A stretch of 64,000 nucleotides of DNA from Burkholderiales bacterium (GTDB lineage Bacteria; Pseudomonadota; Gammaproteobacteria; Burkholderiales; Casimicrobiaceae). Both the position numbers and the translations under genes were made by a program. A model generated the notes under the pieces. The model ran no database searches, was not told where the DNA came from, and saw only the letters and a list, made by a program, of their open reading frames with translations. The DNA lies in assembly GCA_015075645.1 (NCBI GenBank), contig JABTUF010000001.1, positions 682,001 through 746,000 on the forward strand, read 5' to 3'. Shown here in pieces: positions 51,784-59,273 of this stretch (its first letter is position 1; each line of letters starts with the position of its first letter).

Positions 51784-53265
51784 ATGAGACGACGCCCCGC
51801 AGCCGCCGCCCCGACGATCCTCGCGGTCGTCGACATGGGCAGCAACAGCTTCCGCCTCGAGATCGGCCGCGTCGAGGGCGGGCAGATCTACCGGCTCGAC
51901 ACGGTCCGCGAGACGCTGCGGATGGGCGCCGGACTCGACGACCGCGACAACCTGACGCCGATCGCGCAACGCGAGGCCATCGCCTGCCTCGCGCGCTTCG
52001 GCGAGCGCCTGCGGGGCTTCGACCGGGGCGCGGTGCGCGCGGTGGCGACCAACACCTTCCGCGTGGCGAAGAACGTCGCGAAATTCCTGCCGCGCGCCGA
52101 GGCCGCGCTCGGCTTCCCGATCGACGTGATCGGCGGGCACGAGGAGGCGCGCCTCATCTACCTCGGCGTCGCCCATCTGCTGCCCGCCACCGATACCCCG
52201 AGGCTCGTCGTCGACATCGGCGGAGGCTCGACCGAGTTCATCATCGGCCGGGGGATGAATCCCGAGCGGCTCGAGTCGCTGAAGCTCGGCTGCGTCACGA
52301 TGACGCGCCGTTTCTTCGCCGACGGCTCGCTCGACGCCGACACGCTCGAGGCCGCCGAGACGCACGCGCAGGTCGAGATCGAGGCGATCGCGCGCGAGTA
52401 CTCGCGCCGCCACTGGCAAGACGCCTACGCGTCGTCGGGCACGGCGCTCGCGCTCGCCGACATTCTCGAGCAGAACGGATTCTCGGAAGGCGGCATCACG
52501 CCGGGCGGGCTCGCGCGGTTGCGCAAGCGCATGGTCGCCGCCCGCAATGCGAGGCACCTGAAGCTCGAAGGCCTGAAGCCGGAGCGCGCGCCGGTGCTGG
52601 CCGGCGGATTCGCGGTCATGGCGGCTGCGGTGGACGAACTCGGCATCGCGCGCATCAACCCGGTCGGCGGCGCGTTGCGCCTGGGCGTGCTCTACGACCT
52701 CCTCGGCAGGCGCGAGCACCGCGACAGCCGCGAGGTGACGGTCGCCTCGTTCGTCGAGCGCTACCACGTGGACCGGCCGCACGCCGAGCGCGTGGCCGCG
52801 CTCGCGAAGCGGCTCTACCTGCAGGCGATCACGCGGCCGGACCCCGACGTCGAGCGCCATGTCGCGTGGGCGGCGCTGCTCCACGAGGTCGGCTACACGG
52901 TGTCGCACCTGGGCTTCCACAAGCACGGCGCCTACATCCTCGGCAACGCGGACATGCCCGGTTTCTCGCGCCAGGAGCAGCACTGGCTCGCGATGCTGGT
53001 GCTGGGCTGCCGCGGCGGGCTCGACAAGGTCGCGCCGCTCCTCGACGACGCGAGCCTGCGCGCGCAGGTGCTTTCGTTGCGTCTCGCCGTGCTGTTTCAC
53101 CACGCGCGCCAGCCGATCGACACGCCGCGCATCCGCATCGGAACCGGTCGCGCGTTCAGGGTCGGACTGCCCGAGCGCTGGCTGCGCGCGCACCCGCTGA
53201 CCGCCCACCTGCTCGCGAAGGAGCGCCGCGAGTGGGCGGATGCCGGTTGGCCGTGGCGGCGATGA
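51784..53265 (+). CDS. ppx: Exopolyphosphatase (Ppx/GppA)
   Basis: The enzyme removes terminal phosphates from polyphosphate and may act on pppGpp (493 residues). The ASKHA ATPase-like core has ILAVVDMGSNSFRLEIG at the N-terminus, VDIGGGSTEFIIG near residue 145 and the catalytic Glu region around FPIDVIGGHEEARLIYLG. The C-terminal half (from about residue 315) is an HD-like domain (VAWAALLHEVGYTVSHLGFHKHGAYIL). It faces ppk1 across a repeat cluster, so polyphosphate synthesis and breakdown are encoded side by side on opposite strands. Confidence 0.95.
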   Translation: MRRRPAAAAPTILAVVDMGSNSFRLEIGRVEGGQIYRLDTVRETLRMGAGLDDRDNLTPIAQREAIACLARFGERLRGFDRGAVRAVATNTFRVAKNVAKFLPRAEAALGFPIDVIGGHEEARLIYLGVAHLLPATDTPRLVVDIGGGSTEFIIGRGMNPERLESLKLGCVTMTRRFFADGSLDADTLEAAETHAQVEIEAIAREYSRRHWQDAYASSGTALALADILEQNGFSEGGITPGGLARLRKRMVAARNARHLKLEGLKPERAPVLAGGFAVMAAAVDELGIARINPVGGALRLGVLYDLLGRREHRDSREVTVASFVERYHVDRPHAERVAALAKRLYLQAITRPDPDVERHVAWAALLHEVGYTVSHLGFHKHGAYILGNADMPGFSRQEQHWLAMLVLGCRGGLDKVAPLLDDASLRAQVLSLRLAVLFHHARQPIDTPRIRIGTGRAFRVGLPERWLRAHPLTAHLLAKERREWADAGWPWRR

Positions 53266-53277
53266 GCGGAGGCAGGT

Positions 53278-53508
53278 GTCGGCCTGAAGGCCGACCCACC
53301 ATCGCTCCCGTGGGTCGGGCTTCAGCCCGACAAGTGCCGCGCCTGTGGGTCGGGCTTCAGCCCGACAAGTACCGCGCCCGTGGGTCGGGCTTCAGCCCGA
53401 CAAGTGCCGCGCCTGTGGGTCGGGCTTCAGTAACCGACATGCACGCTCCCCGTCGGCCTGAAGGCCGACCCACGGCATCGGAACCCGTCGGCCTGAAGCC
53501 CGACCCAC
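53278..53508. repeat. Mosaic hairpin cluster 2 (7 copies, with a 35-bp tandem)
   Basis: Copies at 53278-53299, 53310-53331, 53345-53366, 53380-53401, a truncated one at 53415-53430, then 53452-53473 and 53487-53508. Copies 2-5 form a tandem of exactly 35-bp period with nearly identical 13-bp spacers (AAGTGCCGCGCCT type). Copy 7 mixes the two stem versions. It occupies the gap between converging ppx and sixA. Confidence 0.92.
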
Positions 53509-53521
53509 GGGCTCCGACCGA

Positions 53522-53974
53522 TCAAACGAGATCCGGCCCGATCACGGCTTTGAGCACGACACCCTCGCTGCCCCCGCGCGTGCGGTTCGACAGCCACCAC
53601 ACCGCGGCCTTCTTCACCGACCACGCCGCCGCCTCGCCCGACAGGAGCGTCGCCGCCACCTGCCCGAGCGTCGGCTGATGCCCGACGACGAGCACCGGGA
53701 CGGGCGCGTCGGGCCAGCCGGCGCACGCGAGCAGGGAAGCGACGCTCGCGCCCGGGGCGATTTCGGGCTGGGTCTGGAACCTGCGCCGGAGCGCGAGCGC
53801 GGTCTGCTGCGCGCGGTCGGCCGGCGAGGCGAGGATGCGCGTCGACTCGGGCAGGCGCGTGTCGAGCCATGCGGCCATGCGCTGGGCCTGCTTCTGGCCC
53901 TTCGCGGTCAGCCGCCTGCCGAGGTCCGGCTCGCCCGGCTCGGCCTCCGCATGACGCCACAAGACGAGGTCCAT
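53522..53974 (-). CDS. sixA: Phosphohistidine phosphatase SixA
   Basis: A 150-residue histidine-phosphatase-superfamily protein with the catalytic RHAEAEPGEPD (RHG motif as RHA), ILASPADRAQQTA and the second His in VLVVGHQPTLGQVA. In E. coli SixA dephosphorylates a phosphotransferase-system His. The ATG overlaps the ppk1 stop by one base (TGATG), indicating translational coupling. Confidence 0.93.
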   Translation of the reverse strand: MDLVLWRHAEAEPGEPDLGRRLTAKGQKQAQRMAAWLDTRLPESTRILASPADRAQQTALALRRRFQTQPEIAPGASVASLLACAGWPDAPVPVLVVGHQPTLGQVAATLLSGEAAAWSVKKAAVWWLSNRTRGGSEGVVLKAVIGPDLV

Positions 53975-56223
53975 CACCGCTGCCCTTCCGCGAGTCGCGC
54001 GAGCAGTTCGTCCTGCGCCGCGCGCGCCTTCGCGCGTCCCGCGGGCTTCGCGCGCGTCCACTGGCCGCCCGCGTCGAGGAGCCACGCGTCGCGATTGTCG
54101 GCGAGATAGACGAGGAGGCCCTCGTCGATCACGCGCTGCTTCGCGACCGGGTCGAGCACCGGGAACGCGACCTCGATGCGCCGGAAGAGGTTGCGCCCCA
54201 TCCAGTCGGCCGAGGAAAGCCACACGTCCTTCGCGCCGTCGTTCTCGAAATACCAGACCCGGTGGTGCTCGAGGAAGCGCCCGAGGATCGAGCGCACGCG
54301 GATGTTCTCCGACCAGCCCGGCACGCCCGGGCGCAGCGAGCACGCGCCGCGCACGACGAGGTCGATCTCGACGCCGGCCTGCGAGGCGGCGACCAGCGCC
54401 CGGATGACGCCCTCCTCGACCAGCGCGTTCATCTTGGCGATGATCCGCGCCGGCTTGCCGTCGCGCGCGTTGCGCGCCTCGCGGCGGATCATCTCGACCA
54501 CGCGCCGGTGCATCGTGAACGGCGCGAGCAGCAGCCTGCGCATCCGACCCGCCTTCGCGAGGCTCGTGATGTGCAGGAACACTTCGTTCACGTCGTGGCA
54601 CAGGTCCGCATCCGCGGTGAGGAGACCGAAATCCGAATACTGGCGCGCGGTCCTCGGGTGGTAGTTGCCGGTTCCGAGGTGCGCATAGGGCACGAGCCGT
54701 TGGCCACCCGCGGCGGGCTCACGGCGCAGGATCAGCGCGAGCTTCGCGTGCGTCTTCAGTCCGAACACGCCGTAGACGACCTGAGCGCCGGCGCGCTCGA
54801 GGCGGTCCGCCCAGTTGATGTTCGCCTCCTCGTCGAACCGCGCCATCAGCTCGACGACGACGGTGACCTCCTTGCCGCGCCGTGCCGCGTCGATCAGCGC
54901 CTCCATCAGCGTGGAGTTGACGCCGGTGCGGTAGACGGTCTGCTTGATCGCGACGACGTCGGGATCGGACGCCGCGCGCCGCAGGAACTCGACCACCGGA
55001 TCGAACGACTCGTACGGGTGGTGCAGCAGCAGGTCGCGCTGCCGGATCGCCGCGAGGATGTCGCCGCCGTCCTCGAGCGCCTTCGGCAGCCCGGGCACGA
55101 AAGGCCGGTAGCGCAACGCGTCGTCGTCGGCCTGGTCGATGAGCGACGACAGCCGCATCAGGTTGACCGGCCCGTCGCAGCGGTAGAGTTCCTGTTCGGT
55201 GAGGTCGAACTGCCCGAGCAGGAAGCGCGCGAGATGCTCGGGACAGCCCTGCGCGACCTCGAGGCGCAGCGGCAGACCGAACTGGCGGTGCGGCAGTTCG
55301 CCTTGCAGTGCCTGCCTGAGGTTCTTGACCTCCTCCTCGTCGAACCACAGGTCGGCGTCGCGCGTGACGCGGAACTGCGAATACGCTGCGACGTCGCGGC
55401 CCGGGAAGAGTTCGCCCAGGTGTTCGTGGATGACCGCGGACAGCAGCAGGAACGCGTTGTCGCCCGCGCCGAGCGAGGCCGGCAGCTTCATCACGCGCGG
55501 CAGCACGCGCGGCGCCTTCACGATCGCGATCGAGGTCTCGCGCCCGAACGCGTCGCGTCCGGACAGTTCGATGACGAAGTTGAGGCTCTTGTTGCCGACC
55601 TGCGGGAACGGATGCGCCGGATCGAGCCCGATCGGCGTCAGGATCGGCCGCACCTGCTCGCGGAACGTGGCCGCGACCCACGCGCGCTGCGCGTCGGTGA
55701 GTTCGCTCCGCCGCATCAGCCGGACGCCGCGCGAGGCGAGCGAAGGCAACACCTGCGTATTGAGGCAGCGGTACTGGTCGTCGACGAGCGCGTGCACCAT
55801 CGTCGCGATCGCGCCGTACTGCGCGCGGAGATCCGCGAGCGTCTGGCCAGGCGGCGGCGACTTCGTGCGCAATTGGTCCATGATCCGCGCGATCCGGATC
55901 TCGAAGAACTCGTCGAGATTGGACCCGAGGATCGTCAGGAAGCGGAGGCGCTCGAGCAGCGGGATCGTCGCGTCCTGCGCGAGCGCGAGCACGCGCCGGT
56001 TGAACGCGATCGCCGACAATTCGCGGTTGATGGGCGAGGTGTCGACGGCGATCGAATCGGACGGCGGCATCGGCGCCGGCGCGTCATCGCCGGCCACGGC
56101 CGGGGAGTCCGGCTCGTTCCCGGGCTGCGTCTGCTCGCCGCCCTTCTCCCCCCCTCGCGGCACGTCGTGCCGTCCGATCCCGGCCGCCTCGTCCCGGCTG
56201 CGCGAGAGCGTGTCGTCGGTCAC
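53974..56223 (-). CDS. ppk1: Polyphosphate kinase PPK1
   Basis: The enzyme makes inorganic polyphosphate from ATP (749 residues). Homology starts near residue 50 (SPINRELSAIAFNRRVLALA, LRFLTILGSNLDEFFEIR). The autophosphorylated His lies in VFGLKTHAKLALILRR, and a second conserved His region is HLGTGNYHPRTARQYSDFGLLT. The start chosen is a GTG whose bases overlap the dnaQ stop (GTGA), giving a 50-residue Asp/Gly/Pro-rich extension; an ATG about 150 bp in (MPPSDSIAV) would fit the usual family length of about 700. It is in an apparent dnaQ-ppk1-sixA operon. Confidence 0.94.
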   Translation of the reverse strand: MTDDTLSRSRDEAAGIGRHDVPRGGEKGGEQTQPGNEPDSPAVAGDDAPAPMPPSDSIAVDTSPINRELSAIAFNRRVLALAQDATIPLLERLRFLTILGSNLDEFFEIRIARIMDQLRTKSPPPGQTLADLRAQYGAIATMVHALVDDQYRCLNTQVLPSLASRGVRLMRRSELTDAQRAWVAATFREQVRPILTPIGLDPAHPFPQVGNKSLNFVIELSGRDAFGRETSIAIVKAPRVLPRVMKLPASLGAGDNAFLLLSAVIHEHLGELFPGRDVAAYSQFRVTRDADLWFDEEEVKNLRQALQGELPHRQFGLPLRLEVAQGCPEHLARFLLGQFDLTEQELYRCDGPVNLMRLSSLIDQADDDALRYRPFVPGLPKALEDGGDILAAIRQRDLLLHHPYESFDPVVEFLRRAASDPDVVAIKQTVYRTGVNSTLMEALIDAARRGKEVTVVVELMARFDEEANINWADRLERAGAQVVYGVFGLKTHAKLALILRREPAAGGQRLVPYAHLGTGNYHPRTARQYSDFGLLTADADLCHDVNEVFLHITSLAKAGRMRRLLLAPFTMHRRVVEMIRREARNARDGKPARIIAKMNALVEEGVIRALVAASQAGVEIDLVVRGACSLRPGVPGWSENIRVRSILGRFLEHHRVWYFENDGAKDVWLSSADWMGRNLFRRIEVAFPVLDPVAKQRVIDEGLLVYLADNRDAWLLDAGGQWTRAKPAGRAKARAAQDELLARLAEGQR

Positions 56224-56948
56224 GCGGGCTCTCCGGCCTCTCGCTCCAGCGCGAGCCACAGGCAGCGGCCCTTGCTCGACGTGTCGAGCGCGTCGAGGTA
56301 CGCACGGTGCGCGGCGAGTTCCTCCGGCGTCGGCGCCAGCACGATCACCGCCGGCCTCGGGCCGGCGGGCGCCGCGCCGGGAGCGTCCGCGGCGCCGGAG
56401 GCGGCGCGCGGCAGGTCCATCGCGAGCGAGTCCTGGCCGCGCGTCATCGCGAGATAGACCTCGGAGAGGAGTTGCGCGTCGAGGAGCGCCCCGTGCAGCG
56501 TCCGCTGCGCGTGGTCGACGCCGAACCGCTCGCACAGAGCGTCGAGGTTGTTGCGCTTGCCCGGAAACGCCTCTCGCGCCATCGCGAGCGTGTCGACGAT
56601 CCGGGTCGCGAGCGTGCCGCACGCCGGCGCGTCGATGCGCGCGAGCTCGACGTCCAGGAAGTCGACGTCGAACGGCGCGTTGTGGATGATCCACTCGGCG
56701 CCGCGCACGAACTCGATGATCTCGGCGGCTGCGTCGCGAAAGGTGGGCCTGCCGCGCAGGTCGTCCCAGGTCATGCCGTGCACCTCGGTCGCCCCGAGGT
56801 CGATTTCGCGCTCGGGGTCGAGCTTCAGGTGCAGCGTGCGTCCGGTCGGCCGGCGGTCGACGAGTTCGAGCGCGGCGAACTCGATCACGCGATGGTCCTG
56901 CCGCGGGTCGAGGCCCGTGGTCTCGGTGTCGATGATGAGCTGGCGCAT
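56220..56948 (-). CDS. dnaQ: DNA polymerase III epsilon subunit (3'-5' proofreading exonuclease)
   Basis: A 242-residue DEDDh exonuclease. ExoI is IIDTETTGLDP (Asp7, Glu9), ExoII IIHNAPFDVDFLDVEL, ExoIII HGALLDAQLLSEVYL. The C-terminal about 65 residues form the tail that binds the alpha subunit. The start ATG abuts a heptamer array (CAACTG-ATG), so no Shine-Dalgarno is present; an in-frame ATG upstream lies inside the array region and is unlikely. The stop overlaps the ppk1 start. Confidence 0.94.
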   Translation of the reverse strand: MRQLIIDTETTGLDPRQDHRVIEFAALELVDRRPTGRTLHLKLDPEREIDLGATEVHGMTWDDLRGRPTFRDAAAEIIEFVRGAEWIIHNAPFDVDFLDVELARIDAPACGTLATRIVDTLAMAREAFPGKRNNLDALCERFGVDHAQRTLHGALLDAQLLSEVYLAMTRGQDSLAMDLPRAASGAADAPGAAPAGPRPAVIVLAPTPEELAAHRAYLDALDTSSKGRCLWLALEREAGEPA

Positions 56949-57064
56949 CAGTTGCCAGTAGTCAGTTGACAGTTGACAGTATATGCGCCCGTCGATGACG
57001 GGGTGACTGCCCACTGGCAACGGTCAACTGATAACTGCCAACTGTCAACTGTCAACTGTCAACT
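56949..57064. repeat. Inverted pair of heptamer arrays between PP2C and dnaQ
   Basis: Left array 56949-56980: CAGTTGC, CAGTAGT, CAGTTGA, CAGTTGA, CAGT. Right array 57023-57064: GTCAACT, GATAACT, GCCAACT, then three GTCAACT. The two are reverse complements and can pair across a 42-bp loop. Together they fill the 119-bp gap from the PP2C stop to the dnaQ start. Confidence 0.9.
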
Positions 57065-57067
57065 GAA

Positions 57068-57985
57068 CTACTTGCGGTACTTCTGGATCGTCGCCTGGAT
57101 CTCGGTGATCGCGTGCTCGATCTCGTCGTCGGTCAGGTCGCGCTGCGTGCCCTTGCGATCGGTGAGGGTGATGGTCCGGTCGATCTGGGTCTGGAACTCG
57201 CCCAGGCCCATCGTCTCGGTGATCGTCGAGGGTTCGTCGGTGATCGTCTCCGGTCCCCAGCGCACGCAGATCAAGGACAGGTTGTCGCCGTCCGGTCCGC
57301 CGCGCTTCTCCGCCTCCCGCATCATCTGCGGCGCCGCCTTGAGGATCGGCTGCGAGGTGAGCCAGTTCGCCATCTCGTGCTGCGGCATCACGCTCCACAG
57401 TCCGTCGGTGCACAGGACCATGACGTCGCCGTTGCGAAGCGGCGTGCGCTTCGACAGGTCGATCACCGGGTCGACGAGGCCGCCCAGGCAACTGAAGATC
57501 TTGTTGCGGTCGGGATGCTGCGCGACCTCGCCCGCGCCGATGATGCCCTGGTCGACCAGGTACTGGACCTTCGAGTGGTCCTTGGTAGCGCCGATGATTC
57601 CGCCCTGCCGGTACAGGTAGAAGCGCGAGTCGCCGACGTGCGCCCAATGCGCGTAACCGGCCTGGATGACGACCGCGACGCAGGTCGTGCGCGGCGTCTC
57701 GAGCATCGAGAACTGGTTCGCGTAGGAGCCGAGCGCGGCGTGCGCCCGGAGCATCGTGTCCTGCAGGAACTTGAGCGGATTGCGCAGGACCGGTTTCGCC
57801 TCCTGCTGGAAGCGCTCGACGAAGAGCCGCACGCAGATCTGCGCGGCGATCTCCCCGCCCGCGTGCCCGCCCATGCCGTCCGCGACGACGAGGAGCAGCG
57901 TGTCGCGCCCGTAGGTGTAGGCGATCCGATCCTGGTTCAGGCGTCGCGAGCCCTTGCGCGATTCCTGGAAGATGGTGAAGCGCAT
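57068..57985 (-). CDS. PP2C-type Ser/Thr protein phosphatase
   Basis: A 305-residue metal-dependent phosphatase with the motifs RRLNQDRIAYTY (Asp), LLLVVADGMGGHAGGE, HWAHVGDSRFYLYR, VMVLCTDGLWS and SLICVRWG, all metal ligands present. About 50 C-terminal residues (ITETMGLGEFQTQIDRTITLTDRKGTQRDLTDDEIEHAI region) lie outside the core. The upstream gene is a Ser/Thr kinase on the same strand, so the two probably form a reversible phosphorylation pair. It lies 191 bp after the kinase gene. Confidence 0.92.
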   Translation of the reverse strand: MRFTIFQESRKGSRRLNQDRIAYTYGRDTLLLVVADGMGGHAGGEIAAQICVRLFVERFQQEAKPVLRNPLKFLQDTMLRAHAALGSYANQFSMLETPRTTCVAVVIQAGYAHWAHVGDSRFYLYRQGGIIGATKDHSKVQYLVDQGIIGAGEVAQHPDRNKIFSCLGGLVDPVIDLSKRTPLRNGDVMVLCTDGLWSVMPQHEMANWLTSQPILKAAPQMMREAEKRGGPDGDNLSLICVRWGPETITDEPSTITETMGLGEFQTQIDRTITLTDRKGTQRDLTDDEIEHAITEIQATIQKYRK

Positions 57986-58000
57986 GGCAGCGCGTCGCGC

Positions 58001-58087
58001 TCAGCCGCGCGGGGCGCCGGCGGTCGCCGGGGGCGCCGGCACCTCGGCGCGTCGCGCACCGGTGTCGGCGTGTCCCGCAACGATCAC
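58001..58087 (-). CDS. Possible 28-codon leader peptide upstream of PP2C
   Basis: A GTG preceded by AAGGGGAG starts a 28-codon frame ending 15 bp before the PP2C ATG. A TAGAAT -10 hexamer followed by CGG lies at 58141-58136, about 48 bp upstream of the GTG. The peptide is Ala/Pro/Gly-rich. It may be a translated leader or mere chance in GC-rich DNA. Confidence 0.25.
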   Translation of the reverse strand: MIVAGHADTGARRAEVPAPPATAGAPRG

Positions 58088-58176
58088 GTCGCGCTCCCCT
58101 TCGCGAAGGTCGTGGTTGGGTGGCAGGCGGCGCCGATTCTAGCGCATGCGCTCGTGTTCCGGGGCGGGACGGCCGC

Positions 58177-59115
58177 TCAGGCGCCGATCTCGGAGAACAG
58201 CACGCGCTTCAGGTTCCCGATGAACGAGAGCTTGCGGCGCTTGGGCGGGATGTCACGGATCGCCTTCTGCAGCGCGAACACCGATTGCGGGCGCTCGAGC
58301 GGATCGAGCCTCAGGCACCAGTCGACGACCTCGAGCAGGTTGTCCGAGTACTGGCCGGCCCAGATGCGCTTGGCCGACACCAGATGGTCCTCCTGCACGC
58401 GGGCATCGGCGGCCTGCGGCGCGAACGCCGCGAGGCAGGCGAACATCGACGCGCCCGCGCCGTAGACGTCGGTCCAGGGCCCGAGGCGGTCCGGATCGCG
58501 GTACTGCTCCGGCGCGGCGAACCCCGGCGTGTACATCGGCGCGAGCTTCGGACGCGTGTTCGTGAGCGTCTGGCGCGCCGCGCCGAAGTCGAGGAGCACC
58601 GGACTGCCGTCGGTGCGCAGGTAGATGTTGGCCGGCTTGATGTCGAGGTGCAGGAGCTTGTGCGTGTGCACTTCACGCAAGCCGTTCAGGAGGTGCATGA
58701 ACACGTGCCGGACGAAGCGCTCCGACATCTGGTCCTGCCGCATCTGGATCTGCTGCTGCAGCGTGCGCCCGCGCTCGTAGCGCATCACCATGTACACCGT
58801 CTCGTTGGCGCGGAAGAAGTTCAGCACGCGCACGACGTTCGGATGATTGATCTTCGCGAGCGCGCGGCCCTCCTCGAAGAAGCACTTCATCCCGTAGCGG
58901 AACGAAGTCAGGTTCTCGGCCGACGATGCCCGCACGAGGTCGCCCTCGGTGCGCAGCACCAGCGAACTCGGCAGGTACTCCTTGATCGCGACCGGTTGCC
59001 CGGCGTCGTCGAACGCGCGGTAGACGATCGAGAAGCCGCCGCGGCTGATCTGCCGGTCGATCCGGTAGTTCAGCAGCTGGTAGCCGCTCGGCAGCGCCTG
59101 GTTGGTGACGGGCAT
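58177..59115 (-). CDS. Ser/Thr protein kinase (Hanks type)
   Basis: A 312-residue soluble kinase without membrane segment or sensor domain. The glycine loop is ISRGGFSIVYRAF, and the catalytic Lys is Lys45 in VAIKEYLPSSL. The catalytic loop is LLHLDIKPANIYL (HRD as HLD, Asp kept), with LLDFGAARQT as the metal-binding DFG. The VAIKEYLPS subgroup often acts with PP2C phosphatases and, in some bacteria, type VI secretion or FHA proteins; none of those is adjacent here. The start is the ATG at 59115. It is divergent from yicC. Confidence 0.92.
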   Translation of the reverse strand: MPVTNQALPSGYQLLNYRIDRQISRGGFSIVYRAFDDAGQPVAIKEYLPSSLVLRTEGDLVRASSAENLTSFRYGMKCFFEEGRALAKINHPNVVRVLNFFRANETVYMVMRYERGRTLQQQIQMRQDQMSERFVRHVFMHLLNGLREVHTHKLLHLDIKPANIYLRTDGSPVLLDFGAARQTLTNTRPKLAPMYTPGFAAPEQYRDPDRLGPWTDVYGAGASMFACLAAFAPQAADARVQEDHLVSAKRIWAGQYSDNLLEVVDWCLRLDPLERPQSVFALQKAIRDIPPKRRKLSFIGNLKRVLFSEIGA

Positions 59116-59273
59116 TCGCGGTCTCGGGGCTAGGGTGCCGCGTCAATGCCGCAAGACGCGTGCCAGTGCACGTCCCCGTCCCTTGCGCGGGGTCGGGATA
59201 ACGCATACATTCTCCCGATGCCCGAGCCCTCTGTAAAGTCGGAAAACGTGTCGAAATCCGGCGGAATCCCGCG

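Noticed and set aside
53310..53430. CRISPR-like array of 35-bp period
   Set aside because: The spacers are nearly identical to each other and only 13 bp; the repeat is a short hairpin found elsewhere singly. No cas genes.
56224..56694. Extension of PPK1 to an ATG at 56694
   Set aside because: It would lie entirely inside dnaQ in another frame and is Arg-rich noise; the GTG overlapping the dnaQ stop fits better.
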